A stretch of 64,000 nucleotides of DNA, from contig NZ_FOSG01000005.1 of assembly GCF_900114215.1 (NCBI RefSeq), forward strand, positions 332,222 through 396,221. Reading direction: 5' to 3'. The translations under genes were made by a program, and so were the position numbers. Source of the DNA: Streptomyces mangrovi. GTDB lineage: Bacteria > Actinomycetota > Actinomycetes > Streptomycetales > Streptomycetaceae. The notes under the pieces were generated by a model, which was not told where the DNA came from, searched no databases, and was given only the letters and a program-made list of their open reading frames with translations. Positions 59,040-64,000 of this stretch are shown one piece after another (within the stretch, counting starts at the first letter, position 1; each line of letters starts with the position of its first letter).

Positions 59040-60336
59040 CGGCGCCCTCCCCGGCCCCTCCGGACTCCGAAGTGCCGCTTCCGGCGTCGTCACCGCCGCC
59101 CGCGCCGTTCCGGCCGCGCCCGCCCACCGGCAGGCGCGGCCCCTTCCCGTCGCCCGGGATGCCCGCCAGCTTCTCGAGGTCGAAGACCCGCGCGATCGGC
59201 ACGTCCGTGCTGCTGTGGGCGACGATCGAGAAGGCGATGGTGACGGCGATCAGTGTGAAGGCGTCCTCGGCGCGCGGGACGCCCGACTGGAGCACCAGCA
59301 GCCCGTAGACCACCGAGGCGAAGCCCTTGGGCCCGAACCAGGCCGCCGTGAGCCTCTCCTTACGGTCGAAACCGGTGCCCACCAGGGACAGCAGCATCGA
59401 GGCCGGGCGGATCAGCACGATGGCCAGGAGCGCGACCACGTAGCCCCCCAAGGACAGGTCCCCGAAGAGCTGCGGGGTCAGCAGCGCGCCGAAGACCAGC
59501 AGCGCCGCGAACTTCGCCAGCTCCGCCAGGGACTCCCCCAGCGGCTCGAACGCCCCCTTGGCCTCCGGGGAGACCGCGGCGATCACCGCGCCCGCCGAGA
59601 AAGCGGCGAGGTAGGGGTTGGCGTGGGTGAGGTGGCAGGCGGCGTACAGGGTCACACCGACGGCCAGCGGCAGCAGCGGCTGGAGCCTGGGCTCGGCGCC
59701 CAGCAGACGGAAGCGGACCAGCCAGTTCGCCAGCAGCGGCAGCAGGACGCCGAAGAGCAGGCCGAGGACCAGCTCGGTGGCGATCGCGGTGAAGTCGGCG
59801 TCCTCGGCGTGCCCGGCCGGCGCGGCGGCGGCGATGAGGATCAGGACGAAGGGCAGTGCGAGGCCGTCGTTGACGCCGCTTTCGATGTTGAGGAGCTGCC
59901 GCAGCTTCGCGGGCACCTCCTCGCGGCCCACGATCGCCGAGGCGAACACCGGGTCGGTGGGTGCCAGTACCGCGCCGACCAGGAAGGACGTCGTCCAGTC
60001 CAGGCCGACCAGGAAGTGGGTCAGCAGCGCGACGCCGAGGAAGGCCAGCGGCATGCCCAGGCCGAGCGCGCGGACCGGATTGCGCCAGGCCCGGCGCAGC
60101 GCGGGGAAGGAGACGTGCATGCCGTCGGTGAACAGCACCGCGAACAGGGCCAGGTCGGCGGTGGCCGCCACGATGTCGCTGTCCGGGGTGATGTGGATCA
60201 GCCCCAGGAAGCCGTCGCTGACCAGCGCGCCGCCCACCAGGAACAGCAGCGAGGTGGAGAGCACCGACCGGGCGGCCAGCCCGGACAGCAGCACCGCTAT
60301 GAGCAGCGCCACTCCGAACACCATGACGAGTACCAC
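59023..60336 (-). CDS. CPA1-type cation:proton antiporter
   Basis: This 437-aa protein has about 12 membrane segments and the CPA1 core: GAVLAPTDPVFASAIV with the acidic pair region ESGVNDGLALPFVLILIA, and WFGPKGFASVVYGLLVLQSG. These are the NhaP/NhaE-like substrate-site motifs. A Gly/Ser-rich C-terminal tail overlaps nhaA on the other strand (59023-59039). GTG 60336 has GGGGAGAG about 9 nt before it. Ion specificity (Na+ or K+) cannot be told from sequence. Confidence 0.9.
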   Translation of the reverse strand: MVLVMVFGVALLIAVLLSGLAARSVLSTSLLFLVGGALVSDGFLGLIHITPDSDIVAATADLALFAVLFTDGMHVSFPALRRAWRNPVRALGLGMPLAFLGVALLTHFLVGLDWTTSFLVGAVLAPTDPVFASAIVGREEVPAKLRQLLNIESGVNDGLALPFVLILIAAAAPAGHAEDADFTAIATELVLGLLFGVLLPLLANWLVRFRLLGAEPRLQPLLPLAVGVTLYAACHLTHANPYLAAFSAGAVIAAVSPEAKGAFEPLGESLAELAKFAALLVFGALLTPQLFGDLSLGGYVVALLAIVLIRPASMLLSLVGTGFDRKERLTAAWFGPKGFASVVYGLLVLQSGVPRAEDAFTLIAVTIAFSIVAHSSTDVPIARVFDLEKLAGIPGDGKGPRLPVGGRGRNGAGGGDDAGSGTSESGGAGEGAVSPRG

Positions 60337-60462
60337 GAGAACACTCTCCCCAGGACGCGGACTCCGGCCGCCGGACCTGCCGTGCGCGGGCCCCGACAGG
60401 CGGGCACCCTACCGCTGCCCCGGAGCGGCCCGGGACAGAGGGGTGCCGGGCGGGCGGGCGGA

Positions 60463-61389
60463 TCAGACCGGGGTCGCGGCGAGGGCCGCACGGTGCTCCT
60501 GGAGGGTGTGCTGCATGGCGGTGATCCTGCGGACGACGAGGATCGCCAGCACGGCGGCGAGGATGTCGACCCCGTCGGCGAAGAGGTAGGAGGAGACGGC
60601 GCTCCCGAGTTCCTCGAGGGTCTGCGCGTCCTGGTACCTGCGGGACGCGAACCGGTTGGACGCCCAGGTGAGCAGCCACAGCAGCCACCAGCAGTTGAGC
60701 AGTCCGCCGGGAAGGCGCTCGCGGACCGTGCCGTCCGGCCCCGGCGGGGTGCTGGCGTCCCAGATGTCGTTGGCGATCTTCTTGGGGAACCAGAGGTTGA
60801 CGACGGGCACGAACCATCCGCCGATCGCCCAGCCCGGCCTCATCCGCTGGCTCGCGGCGTCGAACGTCTCCGCGTTGAGCCGGGAGCGGTGGAACCACAT
60901 CAGGAACGGGATCCCCGCCGCCACCAGCGCGGCGAACTGGACCACACCGGCGGCGAAGTACAGCGACTCCGCGCTCTCCAGGGCCTCGGTGGAGCCGTAC
61001 CACGACGACCGCGACTCCTCCTTCAGGAGCCCGGCGAGCCGGGAGCCGGCGAGGATCGCGAACAGGTCGGAGGCCACGACCGCCCCCAGCAGCGCGACGG
61101 TGACGGTCGCCAGGGTCCGGGTGGACTGCCAGCGCAGATACGGCGACTCCCCCTGCTTCCGGCGGGTCCGTTCCACCACCCGCAGTTCCTCGTCGGTCAG
61201 CACCCACCAGGGCTGTCCCGCGGGCGCGGCGGGCGCGGCGGGCACGGTGGGCGCGGTGGGCGCGGCGGACGGCGGCACCGTGTCGCCGCACGCCGGGCAC
61301 CGGTTCCCGGCCGCCTCGCCCCGTCCCTCCCCGTCCGCCTTCCCGCCGGTCTTCCCGTCCCCTTCGCCCCCGCACTCCGTGCACGCCAC
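60463..61389 (-). CDS. DUF4328 membrane protein with N-terminal zinc-ribbon-like motif
   Basis: This 308-aa protein has Cys pairs (ACTECGG, NRCPACGD) in the first 35 residues, a Pro/Ala linker, and a DUF4328 domain with four membrane segments (TLATVTVALLGAVVASDLFA; AAGVVQFAALVAAGIPFLMW; WAIGGWFVPVVNLWFPKKIA; ILAAVLAILVVRR). Function unknown. GTG 61389 is the start. Confidence 0.85.
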   Translation of the reverse strand: MACTECGGEGDGKTGGKADGEGRGEAAGNRCPACGDTVPPSAAPTAPTVPAAPAAPAGQPWWVLTDEELRVVERTRRKQGESPYLRWQSTRTLATVTVALLGAVVASDLFAILAGSRLAGLLKEESRSSWYGSTEALESAESLYFAAGVVQFAALVAAGIPFLMWFHRSRLNAETFDAASQRMRPGWAIGGWFVPVVNLWFPKKIANDIWDASTPPGPDGTVRERLPGGLLNCWWLLWLLTWASNRFASRRYQDAQTLEELGSAVSSYLFADGVDILAAVLAILVVRRITAMQHTLQEHRAALAATPV

Positions 61390-61505
61390 GGCTTCGCCCC
61401 CTGCCCCTCGATGATCGTCCGCCGCACCCTACCGGCCCCCCGGGACGGCCGCCCCACGGTTTTCCGGGGAAGCCTGGAGGGGGCGTACCGGGGCCCATTT
61501 GGCTA

Positions 61506-61522
61506 ATACCCCCTAGGGGTAT
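61506..61522. promoter_or_regulatory. CsoR-type copper operator at copZA promoter
   Basis: ATACCCCCTAGGGGTAT matches the G/C-tract TACCC...GGGTA pattern bound by the Cu(I)-responsive repressor CsoR. TTGGCT (about 61499-61504) and TATAAA (61520-61525) could be the -35 and -10, so the site overlaps the spacer, as expected for repression. Confidence 0.8.
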
Positions 61523-61603
61523 AAAGTCGAGAGTGTCGGAACATCCGCCCGGCCGCCCGGCCGTCCGGGCGTTTCCGCGCACCGATCCGAGGGAGCAGAA
61601 TCC

Positions 61604-61822
61604 ATGAGCACCGTCACCACCACCTACAAGGTCACCGGCATGACCTGCGGCCACTGCGAGGGCGCCGTCAACAGCGAGGTCTCCGGGATCGACGGCGTCA
61701 CCGAGGTGAAGGCCGTCGCCTCGACCGGTCTGGTGACCGTCACCTCCACCCGCGAACTGGACGACGAGGCCGTACGCGCCGCCGTCGACGAGGCGGGCTA
61801 CGAGCTCGCCGGCCGGGCCTGA
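61604..61822 (+). CDS. copZ: Copper chaperone CopZ
   Basis: This 72-aa protein is a single heavy-metal-associated domain with the Cu(I)-binding motif MTCGHC at residues 13-18 and a ferredoxin-like remainder (VTEVKAVASTGLVTVTSTRE). It hands Cu(I) to CopA, encoded 87 nt downstream. CsoR control is indicated by the operator upstream. ATG 61604 follows GAGGGAGCAG. Confidence 0.93.
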   Translation: MSTVTTTYKVTGMTCGHCEGAVNSEVSGIDGVTEVKAVASTGLVTVTSTRELDDEAVRAAVDEAGYELAGRA

Positions 61823-61909
61823 CCGCCCGCGACCACCCCGCCTCCGCCGGACCGTGCCGGCCGCGCGCCCGCGCCGCCGGCACGGTCCGGCCCCCGCCCG
61901 GGAGAGAGC

Positions 61910-64000
61910 ATGACCACCACCACGACATCCGGTACGCAGGCGCCCGCCGACGAGGTCGAACTCGCCATCGGCGGGATGACCTGCGCCTCCTGCGCCGCCC
62001 GTGTCGAGAAGAAACTCAACCGGATGGACGGCGTGAGCGCCACCGTCAACTTCGCCACCGAGAAGGCGCGCGTCAGCTACGCCCCCGGTGTGAGCGTCGA
62101 CGATCTGATCGCCACCGTCGAGAAGACCGGCTACACCGCCCAGCCTCCCCCGCCGCCCGCCCCCGCGCGCCCGGAGGCCGGGACGCGGGCCGGGGACGGG
62201 GCCGGACAGGGCGAGGGCGAGCGCGAACTGGCCTCGCTGCGGCAGCGCTTCCTGGTCTCCCTGGTCCTGTCGGTGCCGGTGGTGCTGCTGTCGATGATCC
62301 CGGCCCTCCAGTTCGACAACTGGCAGTGGCTGTCGCTGACCCTGGCCGCGCCGGTCGTGGTGTGGGGCGCGCTGCCCTTCCACCGCGCGGCGTGGACGAA
62401 CGCCCGGCACGGCGCGGCCACCATGGACACCCTGGTCTCACTGGGTACGACCGCGGCCCTGGGCTGGTCGCTGTGGGCGCTGTTCCTCGGTGACGCCGGC
62501 ATGCCGGGGATGCGGCACGGCTTCGAGCTGACCGTCTCCCGCTCCGACGCCTCCTCCGCCCTGTATCTGGAGGTCGCCGCCGGGGTGACGACGTTCATCC
62601 TGCTCGGCCGCTATCTGGAGGCGCGCTCCAAGCGGAGCGCGGGCGCCGCCCTGCGCGCCCTGCTGGAGCTGGGCGCCAAGGAGGTCACCGTGCTGCGGGG
62701 AGGGCGCGAGGAGCTCGTCCCCGTGGCCGAGCTGGCCGTCGGGGACCGCTTCCTGGTCCGCCCCGGCGAGAAGATCGCCACCGACGGCACCGTGGTCGAG
62801 GGCGCCTCGGCCGTGGACGCCTCGATGCTGACCGGCGAGTCGGTACCGGTGGACGTCTCGGCCGGTGACGCGGTCACCGGCGCCACCGTCAACGCCGGCG
62901 GCCGGCTGGTCGTCGAGGCCACCCGTGTCGGCTCCGACACCCAGCTCGCCCGGATGGCCAAGCTGGTCGAGGACGCCCAGAACGGCAAGGCCGACGCCCA
63001 GCGCCTGGCCGACCGCATCTCCGCCGTCTTCGTGCCCGTCGTCATCACGATCGCCCTGGGCACCCTGGGCTTCTGGCTCGGCAACGGCGCAGGCCCGACC
63101 GCGGCCTTCACCGCGGCCGTCGCCGTCCTGATCATCGCCTGCCCCTGCGCCCTGGGCCTGGCCACCCCCACCGCCCTGATGGTCGGCACCGGACGCGGGG
63201 CCCAGCTCGGCATCCTCATCAAGGGCCCCGAGGTCCTGGAGAACACCCGGCGCGTGGACACCGTCGTCCTGGACAAGACCGGCACCGTCACCACCGGGAA
63301 GATGACCCTCCTGTCCGTCCACACCGCCGACGGCGAGGACGAGAGCGAGGTGCTGCGCCTGGCCGGCGCCCTGGAGCACGCCTCCGAACACCCCGTCGCA
63401 CGGGCGATCGCGGCCGGCGCCGCCGAGCGCGTCGGCACCCTGCCCGCGGTGGAGCGCTTCGAGAACGCCGCCGGGCTCGGCGTCCGGGGCACCGTCGAGG
63501 GCCGCGAGGTGGCCGTGGGCCGGGAGCGGCTGCTGGCCGGGAGCGCCCTGGAGCTTCCCCCGGAACTGGCCGGGGCACGGGCCGCCGCGGAGGCGGAGGG
63601 CCGCACCGCGGTCGCCGTCGCCTGGGACGGGAAGGTGCGGGGGCTGCTGGCGGTGGCGGACGCCGTCAAGCCCACCAGCGCCGAGGCCATCACCCGGCTG
63701 CGTGCCCTCGGACTCACCCCCGTCCTGCTCACCGGCGACAACCGGACGGTGGCCGAATCCGTCGCCCGCGAGGTCGGGATCGACGAGGTGATCGCCGAGG
63801 TCATGCCCCAGGACAAGGTCGACACCGTCAAGCGCCTCCAGAGCCAGGGCCGCTCCGTGGCCATGGTCGGCGACGGCGTCAACGACGCGGCCGCCCTCGC
63901 CCAGGCCGACCTCGGCCTGGCCATGGGCACCGGAACCGACGCCGCCATCGAGGCCGGCGACCTGACCCTGGTCCGCGGCGACCTGCGCGCCGCCGCCGAC
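61910..64000 (+). CDS. copA: Copper-exporting P1B-type ATPase CopA, truncated by window end
   Basis: At least 697 codons are visible from ATG 61910 (GGAGAGAG upstream). An N-terminal metal-binding domain (MTCASC at residues 23-28) is followed by a Pro/Ala/Gly linker, membrane segments, the actuator TGES, the CPC ion channel motif ([13 protein letters not shown]), phosphorylation motif DKTGT, the HP motif ([11 protein letters not shown]) and [16 protein letters not shown]. These residues identify a Cu+-exporting ATPase. The C-terminal end lies beyond 64000. Confidence 0.93.
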   Translation, partial: MTTTTTSGTQAPADEVELAIGGMTCASCAARVEKKLNRMDGVSATVNFATEKARVSYAPGVSVDDLIATVEKTGYTAQPPPPPAPARPEAGTRAGDGAGQGEGERELASLRQRFLVSLVLSVPVVLLSMIPALQFDNWQWLSLTLAAPVVVWGALPFHRAAWTNARHGAATMDTLVSLGTTAALGWSLWALFLGDAGMPGMRHGFELTVSRSDASSALYLEVAAGVTTFILLGRYLEARSKRSAGAALRALLELGAKEVTVLRGGREELVPVAELAVGDRFLVRPGEKIATDGTVVEGASAVDASMLTGESVPVDVSAGDAVTGATVNAGGRLVVEATRVGSDTQLARMAKLVEDAQNGKADAQRLADRISAVFVPVVITIALGTLGFWLGNGAGPTAAFTAAVAVLIIACPCALGLATPTALMVGTGRGAQLGILIKGPEVLENTRRVDTVVLDKTGTVTTGKMTLLSVHTADGEDESEVLRLAGALEHASEHPVARAIAAGAAERVGTLPAVERFENAAGLGVRGTVEGREVAVGRERLLAGSALELPPELAGARAAAEAEGRTAVAVAWDGKVRGLLAVADAVKPTSAEAITRLRALGLTPVLLTGDNRTVAESVAREVGIDEVIAEVMPQDKVDTVKRLQSQGRSVAMVGDGVNDAAALAQADLGLAMGTGTDAAIEAGDLTLVRGDLRAAAD

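Noticed and set aside
1..64000. CRISPR arrays, rRNA genes, transposases or integrases
   Set aside because: None was seen. The island has no recombinase gene of its own, so mobility is inferred only from direct repeats and relics.

Overview
The window is very GC-rich, uses GTG starts freely, and nearly every co-directional gene pair overlaps by ATGA or GTGA. Together with bald/whi-era families (DUF397, DUF5753-type HTH regulators, SpoIIAB-like ATPases, LAxTG sortase substrates, TTA-codon rarity) this points to a Streptomyces or close relative chromosome. All calls come from reading the sequence; no searches were run.

Left flank (0-10.1 kb) looks like stable chromosome: an EttA-type ABC-F protein, a thioester-domain LAxTG surface protein, an SSB without the acidic tip, two coupled GTPases, tRNA-Arg(TCT), and an unusual exonuclease-BRCT-TerD fusion.

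10.2-40.0 kb is an accessory island. Two related modules of about 6 kb lie at 10.2-16.1 kb and 33.9-40.0 kb. Each carries an anti-sigma-like ATPase, an HTH/DUF5753 regulator, DUF397 gene(s), lipoprotein sequence of one family, a small + large WXG-type gene pair, a damaged small membrane gene and a 32-nt repeat. Aligned non-coding stretches are in direct orientation, but the WXG-type gene pair is inverted between copies. Between the modules sit a SUKH-type immunity protein with a secreted NucA/NucB-type toxin (16.2-20.8 kb) and a six-gene leftward block, mcrB-mcrC-jetA-jetB-jetC-jetD (33.7-21.8 kb), i.e. a McrBC modified-DNA restriction system and a Wadjet anti-plasmid system. Relics of a third defence system, BREX type 2, remain as a frameshifted and internally deleted pglX (11.9-12.5 kb) and a probable pglW C-terminal fragment (21.1-21.8 kb) abutting jetD.

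40.0-43.1 kb holds two coupled SPFH/band-7 membrane proteins, followed by two perfect inverted repeats. 43.3-46.0 kb has a TusA-diiron fusion coupled to a cytosolic PhnD-like binding protein, with an XRE regulator upstream. A GGDEF protein follows. 47.5-55.9 kb is a leftward operon: OB-fold membrane protein, flotillin, a 1702-aa coiled-coil AAA ATPase and an HTH protein, so this is the second SPFH locus in the window.

Right flank (56.2-64 kb): a PucR-type regulator, NhaA and a CPA1-type antiporter whose 3' ends overlap, a DUF4328 membrane protein, and a copper operon (CsoR-type operator, copZ, copA), the last gene being cut by the window end.
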